From: Tritonibacter multivorans
GTDB taxonomy: Bacteria; Pseudomonadota; Alphaproteobacteria; Rhodobacterales; Rhodobacteraceae
Reading direction: 5' to 3'
DNA: 64,000 nucleotides
NCBI RefSeq assembly: GCF_001458415.1
Contig: NZ_CYSD01000037.1
Location: 188,501-252,500, forward strand
In this document: positions 8,385 through 17,373 of the stretch, piece by piece
How positions within the stretch are numbered: position 1 is the first letter of the stretch
How the letters are laid out: every line of letters starts with the position of its first letter
Notes under the pieces: generated by a model
Seen by the model: only the letters and a program-made list of their open reading frames with translations
Database searches by the model: none
Told to the model about the DNA's origin: nothing
Made by a program: the position numbers and the translations under genes

Positions 8385-9682
8385 TACTTTGCCCCCAGAC
8401 GCTTGCGATAGACAATGTCGATAAAGACAGCTGCAACCAGCACAGAGCCGACGACAATGTTCTGGAACGGCGCATCAACGCCAACCATCGCCATGCCGGA
8501 CTGAAGGCTCTGCATGATCAGCGCGCCCAGAATTGCGCCGTAGATGGTGCCAAAGCCGCCCGACAGCGCGGTGCCGCCGATCACAGCCGCCGCAATCACG
8601 CGCAGCTCGTCCAAGGTGCCGATGTCATTGGAGTGGTTGGCAAGACGAGCCGAAGCCACAACCGCAGACAACGCACAGAGGAACCCCATGAGGGCAAAGA
8701 TCTTGACCGTCAGCTTGCGGGTGTTGATCCCCGACAGCTCTGCTGCGTCCGGGTTACCACCGGTGGCAAAGATATAGCGCCCCAGACGGGTGCGACGCGC
8801 CACAAGAGTCATCACCACAGCCACCGCGATCAGGATCAGCACCGAGATCGGCAGACCATAGCCCACGACAAGACCCTCGGGCATCACTTCGCCTTTGGCC
8901 TCAAACATGCGCTGCAGACGACGGGTCGGAATCGTGTAGCTGTTCAGGATCCAGACGAACCCCAGGATCGAGCCCGAGATCACCGCACCCATGACCGCTT
9001 CGGCCCAGAGGGGCTTCACCGGGAAGTCATGCGCCAACTTGGACCGACGGCTATTATAGAGTGCAAACAACGCAGCCCCCGCTGCCAAGAGCCCCAGAAC
9101 CCAGCTGAATGTCGTGCCCAGCGTGCCATTGGTGCCGCCAAACATCATGAAGGTGCTGTCCAATGGGCCTTTGGTTTGGCCAGATGTCAGATACCACGCC
9201 ACATTGCGCCAGACGAGAAAGCCACCGAGGGTCACAATAAAGGCCGGTATCGTCAGGTAACCGATCATCCAGCCATGAAAGGCCCCGATCAGCGTGCCAA
9301 CGCCCAAACCCACAGCAACAGTGATGATCCAAGTCAGCGGATGGTTCAGACCCATCCCCAACATATCCGGCAGGATTTCGGTCTGCAGCATGGCCATCAC
9401 CGCAGAACAGGTGGCCAACAATGCACCAACGCTCAGGTCAATATGGCGGGTGACAATCACAAACACCATGCCGGATGCCATGATGGCCACGGACACTGTT
9501 TGGATCGTCAGGTTGAAGATATTGCGCGGGGTGAGGAAACGCCCGTCGGTCAGGATATTGAACCCGATGCAAAGGATGATGAAGGCACCAATCATACCCA
9601 ATAGACGCATATCCAGCTCAAGCTGCTGGAACAGGCCGCGTTTATTTTGGGAATCGATTGGCTGATGAGTGGTGGCGGTCAT
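8384..9682 (-). CDS. xylH: Sugar ABC transporter permease (xylose importer)
   Basis: This 432-residue polytopic inner-membrane protein of the CUT2 permease family (BPD_transp_2) forms the channel for the sugar bound by the upstream periplasmic protein. It has about ten or more hydrophobic segments. The conserved region GNPDAAELSGINTRKL, typical of XylH/RbsC-type permeases, is visible in the second half. The N-terminal 25 residues are polar and cytoplasmic. The gene sits between xylF and the ATPase gene, with a one-base overlap to the latter. An imperfect hairpin separates it from xylF, as is common when the binding protein is made in excess. Confidence 0.9.
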   Translation of the reverse strand: MTATTHQPIDSQNKRGLFQQLELDMRLLGMIGAFIILCIGFNILTDGRFLTPRNIFNLTIQTVSVAIMASGMVFVIVTRHIDLSVGALLATCSAVMAMLQTEILPDMLGMGLNHPLTWIITVAVGLGVGTLIGAFHGWMIGYLTIPAFIVTLGGFLVWRNVAWYLTSGQTKGPLDSTFMMFGGTNGTLGTTFSWVLGLLAAGAALFALYNSRRSKLAHDFPVKPLWAEAVMGAVISGSILGFVWILNSYTIPTRRLQRMFEAKGEVMPEGLVVGYGLPISVLILIAVAVVMTLVARRTRLGRYIFATGGNPDAAELSGINTRKLTVKIFALMGFLCALSAVVASARLANHSNDIGTLDELRVIAAAVIGGTALSGGFGTIYGAILGALIMQSLQSGMAMVGVDAPFQNIVVGSVLVAAVFIDIVYRKRLGAK

Positions 9683-9716
9683 GTCCGGCTCCAGAGATCA
9701 GCAGAATAGGTGCAGC

Positions 9717-9740
9717 GTGCCCCGCAAGAGGGCGGGACAC
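9717..9740 (-). promoter_or_regulatory. Intercistronic hairpin between xylF and xylH
   Basis: GTGCCCCGC and GCGGGACAC pair with one mismatch around a short loop, just after the xylF stop. There is no T-tract. Such hairpins often protect the upstream message, giving more binding protein than permease; that role is inferred. Confidence 0.5.
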
Positions 9741-9754
9741 GCGCGGATTAGGTC

Positions 9755-10783
9755 TTAGTTACAGGGTGCCGGACCATTGGACACACCCTGACAGAGCGCG
9801 TCTTTGGTGATCCAACCCGCGTCAACAACCGCAGTCAGGTTGTCCTTGGTCACCGGAACCGGCGCCAAGAAACGCGCGGTCATGTTGGTGCCCGACGGAG
9901 AGGTCCAGGCGCCAGCACCCGCAACCGCTTCCATCGCGGTGCCACCGGCCAGTGCAACGGCGATTTCGCCTGCCGCGGCGCCGAGGTCACGTGCGTCTTT
10001 CCACACAGATACAGTCTGGGTGCCCTTGGCAACGCGGTTCAGCGCGGCGTGGTCACCGTCCTGACCGGAAACCGGGATACCTTCCATGCCCTGCGCGGTC
10101 AGCGCCGCCACAACACCGCCCGCGGTGCCATCGTTAGAAGCCACAACCGCATCCACCTTGTTGTCGGTGGCAGTCAGGATCTGCTCCATGTTGCGCTGTG
10201 CGTTCGCTGGCAACCAGCCATCGGTGTAAGCTTCGCCAACGATCTTGATGTCACCAGAAGACACAGCTGCATCAATGATCTCTTGCTGACCACCGCGCAG
10301 GAAGTCTGCGTTCGGATCCGTCGGAGAGCCTTTGATCATCACGTAGTTGCCTTTGGGCATTGCCTCAAAAACAGCCCGCGCCTGCATGCGGCCAACTTCA
10401 ACATTGTCAAATGTCAGATAGAACGCGCGATCGTCTTCGATCAGGCGGTCATAGGCAACAACCGGGATCCCTTCATCCGCAGCAGCCTGAACCGCCGGAC
10501 CAATTGCCTGCGCGTCTTGCGCCAGAATGATCAGCGCATCAACACCCTGAGCAATCAGGCTTTCAACGTCAGACAGCTGTTTGGACGACGAAGACTGCGC
10601 ATCGGCCGAGATATACTTGGCACCCGCCGCATCCAGCGCACCAACAATGGCCGCTTCGTCGGTTTTCCAGCGTTCTTCCTGAAAGTTAGACCAGCTGACA
10701 CCCACAGTGAGACCATCTGCAAATGCAGCGGAAGCAGCAAATGCACTGAGGGCGACAACGGAAATACCGTTCAATAGTTTCAT
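9755..10783 (-). CDS. xylF: Periplasmic xylose-binding protein
   Basis: This 342-residue cluster B (ribose-type) sugar-binding protein has a Sec signal peptide at residues 1-22 ending in SAAFA before DGLTVG. The start at 10783 is set by a GGAGG site six bases upstream; a longer frame would add 23 residues in front of the signal peptide. Two alternating Rossmann-like lobes are apparent, and GEAYTDGWLPANAQRNMEQ resembles the lobe hinge of XylF. It is the first gene of xylF-xylH-xylG and is divergent from the ROK regulator. A candidate operator lies about 75-95 bases upstream. Xylose specificity is inferred from family resemblance plus linkage to xylA and xylB. Confidence 0.9.
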   Translation of the reverse strand: MKLLNGISVVALSAFAASAAFADGLTVGVSWSNFQEERWKTDEAAIVGALDAAGAKYISADAQSSSSKQLSDVESLIAQGVDALIILAQDAQAIGPAVQAAADEGIPVVAYDRLIEDDRAFYLTFDNVEVGRMQARAVFEAMPKGNYVMIKGSPTDPNADFLRGGQQEIIDAAVSSGDIKIVGEAYTDGWLPANAQRNMEQILTATDNKVDAVVASNDGTAGGVVAALTAQGMEGIPVSGQDGDHAALNRVAKGTQTVSVWKDARDLGAAAGEIAVALAGGTAMEAVAGAGAWTSPSGTNMTARFLAPVPVTKDNLTAVVDAGWITKDALCQGVSNGPAPCN

Positions 10784-10854
10784 GATTTTCCTCCCTATCG
10801 GCCCACCCCGATCCTTCCCCAATGGAGCGGTGCCGTGCCCTAGGTGTAGCAATA

Positions 10855-10877
10855 TTTTTTTTGCATTTCAAATTAAA
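10855..10877. promoter_or_regulatory. Candidate ROK/XylR operator upstream of xylF
   Basis: Read on the minus strand the site is TTTAATTTGAAATGC followed by eight A. With one gap it aligns with the site upstream of xylB (18874-18896) at about 20 positions. The first arm, TTTAAT, could be the -10 of the xylF promoter. That the adjacent ROK regulator binds here is inferred. Confidence 0.55.
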
Positions 10878-10994
10878 TCGTGAGACCTTTGAAAACGGAG
10901 ATGTTGTTGGACCCGCCACAAACTGGCATAAGACGCTACCCCGCCTTTAATTCTAGGGGGGACGCAGAAGGTGTCCAACTTCAGGAGGAGCACA

Positions 10995-12209
10995 TTGTCC
11001 AGATCAGGAAAGCTCGCCTCTCAGGGTGAGCAACGTGAAAACGGACGGCAACAGATTCTCGATGTGATTCGTGCAAGCGAACACATCGCCCGGATCGATA
11101 TTGCCAAGGCCACGGGCGTCAGCCCCGCAACCGTCACGGCGTTGACGTCCGAACTGCTGAACGCAGGTCTGATCTGTGAAGTCGCTCCTGAAGGCAACAC
11201 CGAAGGCCGTCGCGGACGCCCGCGTGTGGGTCTTGCCATTCGCGGCGATGCCCACCGCATTGCCGGTATCAAAGTGGCCCGCCGCCTGATCTCGATTGTG
11301 ATTACGGACTTTGCAGGCCACGAGATCGTCCACCATGAATTGGCTTTGGACACCGGCCGGATGCCCGCTCAGGTGCTCGCCCAAGAAATCCACCGCGCCT
11401 TGAAAGAGACCTGCAAACTGGGCGGATTCCCGATTGCGGACCTCTCGGGCGTGGGCCTTGGTCTGGCGGGCATGATCGATGCGCCGCGCAACTTTGTCTA
11501 TTGGTCGTCCTCGCTGGAAGAGCGGAACATCCATTTCGCCGCGGTGCTGGAAGAAATCCTGCCCTGCCCGGTGTTTCTTGATAATGACGCGAACCTTGTG
11601 GCCAAGGCAGAGCATCTGTTCGGCGCCGGGCGCAACTGCGACAACTTCATTGTCATTACCATCGAACATGGCGTTGGCATGGGCGTGGTGATTGATGGCA
11701 AGATTTATCGCGGCACCAAAGGCTGCGGCACCGAGTTTGGCCATACCAAGGTGCAACTGGAGGGTGCGCTGTGCCAATGCGGACAACGCGGTTGCCTCGA
11801 GGCCTATGTCGGGGATTACGCCCTGCTGCGCGAGGCCAATATCTCCAGCGGCGGCGAACGCTATCAGACGCTGGCGTCGCTGTTCAGCGCCGCGCAGAAG
11901 GGCGACGCCATGGCGCAATCCGTACTGGACCGCGCGCGGCGCATGTTTGCGTTGGGTTTGGCCAATGTGGTCAATATCTTTGATCCCGGTAAAATCATCC
12001 TTGCCGGCGCGCGCCTGTCGTTTGATCACCTCTATTCGGATCGCGTGATCGACGAAATGCAACAATGGATCGTCGACGTCGACGCCCCGATGCCAGAGAT
12101 TCTGGTCCACGACTGGGGCGATCTGATGTGGGCAAAGGGAGCCGCCGCCTATGCAATCGAAGAAGTCTCCGCCCTCACCGTCAAAAGACTGGCTGGGGCT
12201 GCGGGGTAG
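10995..12209 (+). CDS. ROK-family transcriptional regulator of xylose genes (XylR-like)
   Basis: This 404-residue repressor-type protein has an N-terminal winged helix (about residues 15-85, containing DIAKATGVSPATVTALTSELL) and a C-terminal ROK sugar-kinase-like domain. The ROK zinc motif CQCGQRGCLEAY is intact. The TTG at 10995 is preferred because a perfect AGGAGG lies six bases upstream; a GTG at 10971 would add eight residues and has no such site. It is divergent from xylF and close to xylB-xylA, so xylose-responsive control of both operons is the simplest reading. Its last 59 bases overlap the start of the CRTAC1-like gene in another frame, which suggests translational coupling. Confidence 0.88.
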   Translation: MSRSGKLASQGEQRENGRQQILDVIRASEHIARIDIAKATGVSPATVTALTSELLNAGLICEVAPEGNTEGRRGRPRVGLAIRGDAHRIAGIKVARRLISIVITDFAGHEIVHHELALDTGRMPAQVLAQEIHRALKETCKLGGFPIADLSGVGLGLAGMIDAPRNFVYWSSSLEERNIHFAAVLEEILPCPVFLDNDANLVAKAEHLFGAGRNCDNFIVITIEHGVGMGVVIDGKIYRGTKGCGTEFGHTKVQLEGALCQCGQRGCLEAYVGDYALLREANISSGGERYQTLASLFSAAQKGDAMAQSVLDRARRMFALGLANVVNIFDPGKIILAGARLSFDHLYSDRVIDEMQQWIVDVDAPMPEILVHDWGDLMWAKGAAAYAIEEVSALTVKRLAGAAG

Positions 12210-13746
12210 CCGCCTTTCCCTGTGCGCCGTTGCGGTCAGCTGTCTGACCGCTGCCGCGGTCGCCGAAACGCCCAGCGCATCCCCAGAATTTTTGCCCAAA
12301 CCCTTTCCCCACCATGTCTATGACGGCGGGTGGGAACACTATGTCGGCGGTGGCGTCGCCAGCTTTGATTGCAATGGCGACGCCCTGCCCGAGCTTTACG
12401 CCGCAGGCGGTGCCAATGCAGCGCAACTGATGCTGAACCGCTCCGCCCCCGGTGGCGAACTGCGGTTTGAGACCGCCCCGACCGGACCCCAATCCCTGAC
12501 CGATGTGACCGGCGCTTATGCGCTCGATATTGATGGCGACCAAATCCTCGACCTTGTTGTCCTGCGCGCGGGTCCCGACCAGCTGCTGCGCGGCTTGGGG
12601 AATTGCCAGTTCGCCCCCTTTGAGGGGCTGAACTTTCAGACAGGCCCCGCGTGGACCACGGCGTTTTCGGCCACTTGGGAAGGCGGTAATGCGCTTCCAA
12701 CACTGGCCTTTGGCACCTATGTCGACCGCGCCAATCCCAATGGCCCCTTTGGCACATGTGATGACACGCTGCTGTATCGCCCCGAAGGGCCTCAAGGGAA
12801 TACCTACGCCCCGCCACAACATCTCAGCCCCGGATACTGCGCCCTGTCTGCGCTGTTTTCCGACTGGAACCGCGATGGCCGCGCCGATCTGCGTCTGTCC
12901 AATGACCGCCATTACTATGTGCGTGGCGGCGAAGAGCAGATGTGGGCGATGGAGGGCGACCCGCGACTCTATTCAAGGGAAGACGGCTGGGAACCCTATG
13001 CGCTCTGGGGCATGGGGATTGCCGCGCGCGACATGGATGGCGACGGGCATCAGGATGTGTATCTGACCTCGATGGGGGATCAGAAGTTGCAGATGTTTGA
13101 TGCAAAAACCGGCGGCCCTGTGTGGCGCGATGTGACCTATGCCTTCGGCACCACCGCGCACCGCCCCTACACCGGTGGAGATGGTCGCCCATCGACCGGC
13201 TGGCATGCTGCTTTTGGCGATGTGAACAACGACGGCCGCGACGATATCTTTGTCGCCAAGGGCAATGTGGAACAAATGCCTGACGCCGCCCAGAAGGACC
13301 CGAATAACCTGCTCCTCCAGCAGCCCAACGGCCGCTTTGTTGAGGGTGGAGACGCCGCAGGGATCGCCAGCCTGCATCGCGGACGCGGTGCCGCGCTGGT
13401 GGATCTAAATCTGGATGGGCAGCTCGATTTGGCAGTGGTCAACCGCCGCGCCAAGATGGAGCTGTGGCAGAACCAGGGCACAGGCGGCAATTGGTTGCTG
13501 GTGAACCTCGAAGGGCCTGCGCACAACAGCCGCGCAATCGGGGCCTTTGTCGAACTGGATCTGGGTGATCGCGCAGTATTTCGCGAAATCACTGTGGGCG
13601 GTGGGCATGCAGGGGGGCCTGCGGGCGACGAACACTTTGGCCTGGGGACGGTTGACCATCTGCGTCTGCGGGTGATCTGGCCTGACGGCCGTACAGGCGC
13701 GTGGCAAGAGGTTCAGAGCAACCGGCGTGTGACGGTGGCCTATTAA
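12151..13746 (+). CDS. Secreted CRTAC1-family protein (FG-GAP repeats plus ASPIC/UnbV domain)
   Basis: This 531-residue exported protein of unproven function has a basic, proline-rich N-terminus followed by a hydrophobic stretch (about residues 20-38) and an AVA-ET type cleavage site. The body carries several FG-GAP/VCBS beta-propeller blades with calcium-binding DxDxDG loops, for example DIDGD, DWNRDGRAD, DMDGDGHQD and DVNNDGRDD. The last 85 residues match the ASPIC/UnbV domain (GNWLLVNLEGPAHNSRAIGA ... HFGLG ... IWPDG). Four cysteines lie in the mature part. It starts inside the ROK regulator gene and ends overlapping, by four bases, the convergent di-heme peroxidase gene. A role as partner or substrate of that enzyme is inference only. 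Confidence 0.85.
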   Translation: MQSKKSPPSPSKDWLGLRGSRLSLCAVAVSCLTAAAVAETPSASPEFLPKPFPHHVYDGGWEHYVGGGVASFDCNGDALPELYAAGGANAAQLMLNRSAPGGELRFETAPTGPQSLTDVTGAYALDIDGDQILDLVVLRAGPDQLLRGLGNCQFAPFEGLNFQTGPAWTTAFSATWEGGNALPTLAFGTYVDRANPNGPFGTCDDTLLYRPEGPQGNTYAPPQHLSPGYCALSALFSDWNRDGRADLRLSNDRHYYVRGGEEQMWAMEGDPRLYSREDGWEPYALWGMGIAARDMDGDGHQDVYLTSMGDQKLQMFDAKTGGPVWRDVTYAFGTTAHRPYTGGDGRPSTGWHAAFGDVNNDGRDDIFVAKGNVEQMPDAAQKDPNNLLLQQPNGRFVEGGDAAGIASLHRGRGAALVDLNLDGQLDLAVVNRRAKMELWQNQGTGGNWLLVNLEGPAHNSRAIGAFVELDLGDRAVFREITVGGGHAGGPAGDEHFGLGTVDHLRLRVIWPDGRTGAWQEVQSNRRVTVAY

Positions 13747-15056
13747 CGGTCGACAGGCAGCCCGCTGGGCACGGCCTTTGGCACGCCAAGTCGCCCCGCA
13801 GCCGCCCCGTCATCCGTCAGCGCCCAAAGGAAGGCCACCAAAGCGGCAATCTGAGTATCATCCAAGTCTGGCCCTTTCGGCACCGCGGCCTGCACCAGAC
13901 GCGCGCGCTCCTCGGCATCCTCCAGCATCCGGAAATCCTGACTGCCCTTCAGCGGCGGCAACACCGCTTGAGAGCGGTCGTAATCCGCAAGCCGCGCCGC
14001 AGGATCCAAGTGATGGCGCAGCACAGCCTCAAGCGTGGCATAGGCGCCCGAATGCCCATATGGCCCAGTCAGAGTCACATTTCGCAGCGATGGTGTCCGG
14101 AACGCATAGGCCTGATCCAATACACCGGTCACCCGAATGCGGCCCTCGTCGCGCGCATGGTTTTCAAACCGCGCAGCTTTACCCGGTCCGATCTGCGGAA
14201 TGGCAAGCGCGTGGAAATCATGGTCTGTCTGAAACCACCCGGAATGGCAGCTGCTGCACTGCGCCGCGCCGTAGAACAGGTCCATCCCGCTCTGTTCCAC
14301 GTGGGACAATTTCCCCATGCCCAGCATGTATCGGTCAAACGGGCTATTGTCGGCGCGCCATTCAAAACGGATGAAATCGGCAAGGATATTGCCAATCTCG
14401 GCAAAGGTCACCGGCACCTCTTCGCCCAGAACCACATCAAACCGCTGCCGGTATTCCGGAATGGCTTCGACCCGCGCGGCAATCCGGTCCCAGGCCCCGC
14501 CCGGCTGCGACAACTGCCCAAGCCGCACGGCCTGTGCCACCTCGTTTTCAGAATAATGCCCTGCCATCTCATCCGCGGACAACACCGGGAACATGGCTTG
14601 TGCGGCAAGCGCATCATCAAACCCCTGCACCATGTCTTCGCCCAAAGGCGTGCGAATACCACCGGGAAAATCCGGGTGGTCCTCGAGCCGGCCGTCATGG
14701 AACATGACCCGGAACTCTTCTGCGCCAAGATTCCACAGGGCGGGCGCATTGCGCGGCAAGCGCTGTTCGGGCAGGTTTTCAGGATCTGCGCGGCGGTCCG
14801 GGCCAAGGCCAATACCGCCCTCTCCAAGGCTCAGCGACACCCCATCCGAGGTGCCAAACCGTGGATGATGGCAGGTTGCGCATGAAATATTGCGGTTGCC
14901 TGACAGAATAGGGTCATAAAACAACAATTGGCCCAGCTCTACCGCGTCCATATCGGGAACTGGAAAGGCCGCGCGCGGGCCCAAATCCGGTCGATCGCTG
15001 GCAATTGACGCCCCTGCTGTGGCCAAGGCAAGAAAAGCCGCGATCATCCATCTCAT
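13743..15056 (-). CDS. Di-heme cytochrome c peroxidase / MauG-like protein
   Basis: This 437-residue periplasmic enzyme has a signal peptide (about residues 1-19) and two c-type heme sites, CATCH at 59-63 and CSSCH at 267-271, the hallmark of the CcpA/MauG family. Members either reduce hydrogen peroxide or oxidise residues of a partner protein through high-valent heme. It is the last gene of xylB-xylA-galM-ccp (ATGA overlap with galM) and converges on the CRTAC1-family gene with a four-base overlap. Its presence in a xylose operon is unexpected, since xylose isomerisation needs no peroxidase. Family assignment is firm; substrate is unknown. Confidence 0.92.
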   Translation of the reverse strand: MRWMIAAFLALATAGASIASDRPDLGPRAAFPVPDMDAVELGQLLFYDPILSGNRNISCATCHHPRFGTSDGVSLSLGEGGIGLGPDRRADPENLPEQRLPRNAPALWNLGAEEFRVMFHDGRLEDHPDFPGGIRTPLGEDMVQGFDDALAAQAMFPVLSADEMAGHYSENEVAQAVRLGQLSQPGGAWDRIAARVEAIPEYRQRFDVVLGEEVPVTFAEIGNILADFIRFEWRADNSPFDRYMLGMGKLSHVEQSGMDLFYGAAQCSSCHSGWFQTDHDFHALAIPQIGPGKAARFENHARDEGRIRVTGVLDQAYAFRTPSLRNVTLTGPYGHSGAYATLEAVLRHHLDPAARLADYDRSQAVLPPLKGSQDFRMLEDAEERARLVQAAVPKGPDLDDTQIAALVAFLWALTDDGAAAGRLGVPKAVPSGLPVDR

Positions 15057-16066
15057 GTCTGGTCAAACTCCAACCGAAGGATCTGGCGATAGGGGCGGTC
15101 CGGGGTCGCCAACACATCCGGAAAATTCGGGCAGTTCACCGCATTGGGAAAGCCCTGCGGTTCTATGCAGATGCCCTGAAAGGGGCCCAGCTGTTGACCG
15201 GGCAATCCCCCGGCCTGCGCGGCCATCCCCCCCGCAGTATAGACCTGCGCGCCGGGTTGATCTGAAAACACGCGCATCCGCAGCCCATCAGGTGCCGTCA
15301 CTGTGGCAACACTCATTGAATTACCACGACCTATTGCGAAACACAGATTGTGATCCATTCCCAACCGAGAGGGATCGTTCTCTAAAAGGCTGCGCTCTGC
15401 GCCAAAGTCGAACCGGCCTCCTGCGACGGATTCTATATCACCAGAGGGCACATTGGTCCCATCCAGCATCAGCACGCGATCTGCGTCCATCTGCAAACGA
15501 TGACCCCAGATCGTATCCGCCCCACCTGCAAGGTTGTAGTAATTGTGTTGCGCCAGGCTGATCGGTGTTTTTTGATCGACCTCGGCCTGCATGTCATAGG
15601 TGACGGCATTGTCCTCAAGGCGCACCGTTACCGTGAACTTGGCAGCGCCGGGATAGCCGTTTTCACCATCAGGCGAGGTATATGTCAGCTGGGCAGTGGC
15701 AGCATCCAGCAGATCAAGATCCCAGAACACATGGCTCAGACCCTGCCCGCCGCCGTGCAGATGGTTCTTGCCCTCATTGACGTCCAAGGCAATGATCTTG
15801 CCATCCAGCTCAAAACGAGCGCCTTTGGTTCGCCCAGCAAGACGCCCTGCAATAACACCCATATAGGCCGGGTTTTCCAAGTAATCAGCGGGGTTTTGAT
15901 ACCCCAAGATCAGGGGCCGATCGGCCCCCGATGCAATGTATCGCAGATCACGCGTTACGGCGCCAAAATTCAACAAAGACAGGGAAAGCCCAGCTGTTTC
16001 CAGCCGGGCCTCCTTGAGCATTTGGCCCTGAAAGAGCCCATGGTCGATGATCTGCGTGTGGGTCAT
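15053..16066 (-). CDS. galM: Aldose 1-epimerase (mutarotase)
   Basis: This 337-residue enzyme interconverts alpha and beta anomers of aldoses such as galactose, glucose or xylose. Family hallmarks are visible: NFGAVTRDL near residue 33, KNHLHGGGQGLSHVFW with the conserved histidine near residue 102, SLAQHNYYNL with the catalytic histidine, and a C-terminal GICIEPQGFPNA containing the catalytic glutamate. No signal peptide is seen, so it should be cytoplasmic. It overlaps xylA by one base and the peroxidase gene by four. Lying behind xylose isomerase, it may supply the alpha-xylopyranose anomer used by XylA; that role is inferred from context. Confidence 0.93.
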   Translation of the reverse strand: MTHTQIIDHGLFQGQMLKEARLETAGLSLSLLNFGAVTRDLRYIASGADRPLILGYQNPADYLENPAYMGVIAGRLAGRTKGARFELDGKIIALDVNEGKNHLHGGGQGLSHVFWDLDLLDAATAQLTYTSPDGENGYPGAAKFTVTVRLEDNAVTYDMQAEVDQKTPISLAQHNYYNLAGGADTIWGHRLQMDADRVLMLDGTNVPSGDIESVAGGRFDFGAERSLLENDPSRLGMDHNLCFAIGRGNSMSVATVTAPDGLRMRVFSDQPGAQVYTAGGMAAQAGGLPGQQLGPFQGICIEPQGFPNAVNCPNFPDVLATPDRPYRQILRLEFDQT

Positions 16067-17373
16067 TAAACGAAGCGATTGACGTAGTTTTCCAAGATTT
16101 CCTGACGGCCGGACTTCGGCTCAGGATTGATCCCTTCGTTTAGCACGCGGTCGGTGATCGAGGCCAGATCGCTTTCCAGCATGCCCTTTGCCTCTGCGCT
16201 TTCCCAACCGGCATAGCGGGCCTTCAGCGCCTCTTCCAGACCGCCATCTTCCAGCATCGCGGCCGCCGCTTTCAGACCACGGGCACAGACGTCCATACCA
16301 CCGATATGGGACGCGATCAGATCCTCGGCGTCGATGGACTGACGGCGCACCTTGGCGTCAAAGTTGGTGCCGCCCGAATTCAGCCCCCCTGCTTTGAGGA
16401 TGTGATAATAGGCCAGCGCCACTTCGGGCACATTGTTCGGGAACTGGTCGGTGTCCCAGCCAGACTGGTAATCATTGCGGTTCATATCGATCGACCCCAG
16501 CATGCCTTCAGAGGCGGCAACGGCGATCTCATGCTCAAAGCTGTGACCCGCAAGGATCGCGTGGCCCTGCTCCAGGTTCAGTTTGACCTCGTTCTCCAGA
16601 CCATATTTGCGCAGGAAGCCGATGCAGGTCGCCGCGTCATAGTCGTACTGGTGCTTCGACGGCTCCTGCGGCTTAGGCTCGACCAGGATCGCGCCTTTGA
16701 AGCCGATCTTGTGTTTGTAGTCGACAACCATGTTCAGGAAACGGCCCATATGGTCCAGCTCGGATCCCATGTCGGTGTTCAGCAGGGTCTCGTAGCCTTC
16801 ACGACCACCCCAGAGGACATAGTTCTCGCCGCCCAGTTTGTGGGTGGCATCCATGCAGGATTTCACTGTCGCCGCCGCAAAGGCAAAGACATCCGGGTCC
16901 GGGTTGGTCGACGCGCCACCCATCCAGCGACGGTGCGAGAACATGTTTGCGGTGCCCCAAAGCAGCTTGGTGCCCACGGCGTCCATCTTTTCGCCGATAT
17001 AATCGGTGATCTCGTTCAGGGTGTTCAGATTGTCGGCAAAATTGCCCTGCTCGGGGCGAATGTCGGCGTCATGCCAGCAGAAGTACGGCGCGTTCAGAAT
17101 GTCGAACATTTCAAACGCCACATCGGCCTTCATCTTGGCACGGCCCATGTCGTCCTGCGGGTGCCACGGGCGCACGAAGGTCTGGCCCCCAAACGGGTCG
17201 CCGCCTTCCCATGCGAAAGAGTGCCAGTAAGCCACGGCAAAACGCAAATGCTCGGCCATGGTTTTGCCCATGATAACCTCATCCGCATTGTAATGCTGGA
17301 ACGCCATCGGATTGGTGCTGTCGGCACCTTCATATTTGATCTGGGCGATATCGCCAAAGAAGCCAGTGCTCAT
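16066..17373 (-). CDS. xylA: Xylose isomerase
   Basis: Converts D-xylose to D-xylulose with two divalent metal ions, in the cytoplasm. The 435-residue length and long N-terminal section place it in the class II (E. coli-type) isomerases. Seen in the sequence are [15 protein letters not shown], the metal/catalytic region [30 protein letters not shown], the [14 protein letters not shown] metal-binding segment and [18 protein letters not shown]. All key histidines and acids appear intact. It lies between xylB (ATGA overlap) and galM (TAATG overlap), so the genes are co-transcribed and probably translationally coupled. Confidence 0.97.
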   Translation of the reverse strand: MSTGFFGDIAQIKYEGADSTNPMAFQHYNADEVIMGKTMAEHLRFAVAYWHSFAWEGGDPFGGQTFVRPWHPQDDMGRAKMKADVAFEMFDILNAPYFCWHDADIRPEQGNFADNLNTLNEITDYIGEKMDAVGTKLLWGTANMFSHRRWMGGASTNPDPDVFAFAAATVKSCMDATHKLGGENYVLWGGREGYETLLNTDMGSELDHMGRFLNMVVDYKHKIGFKGAILVEPKPQEPSKHQYDYDAATCIGFLRKYGLENEVKLNLEQGHAILAGHSFEHEIAVAASEGMLGSIDMNRNDYQSGWDTDQFPNNVPEVALAYYHILKAGGLNSGGTNFDAKVRRQSIDAEDLIASHIGGMDVCARGLKAAAAMLEDGGLEEALKARYAGWESAEAKGMLESDLASITDRVLNEGINPEPKSGRQEILENYVNRFV

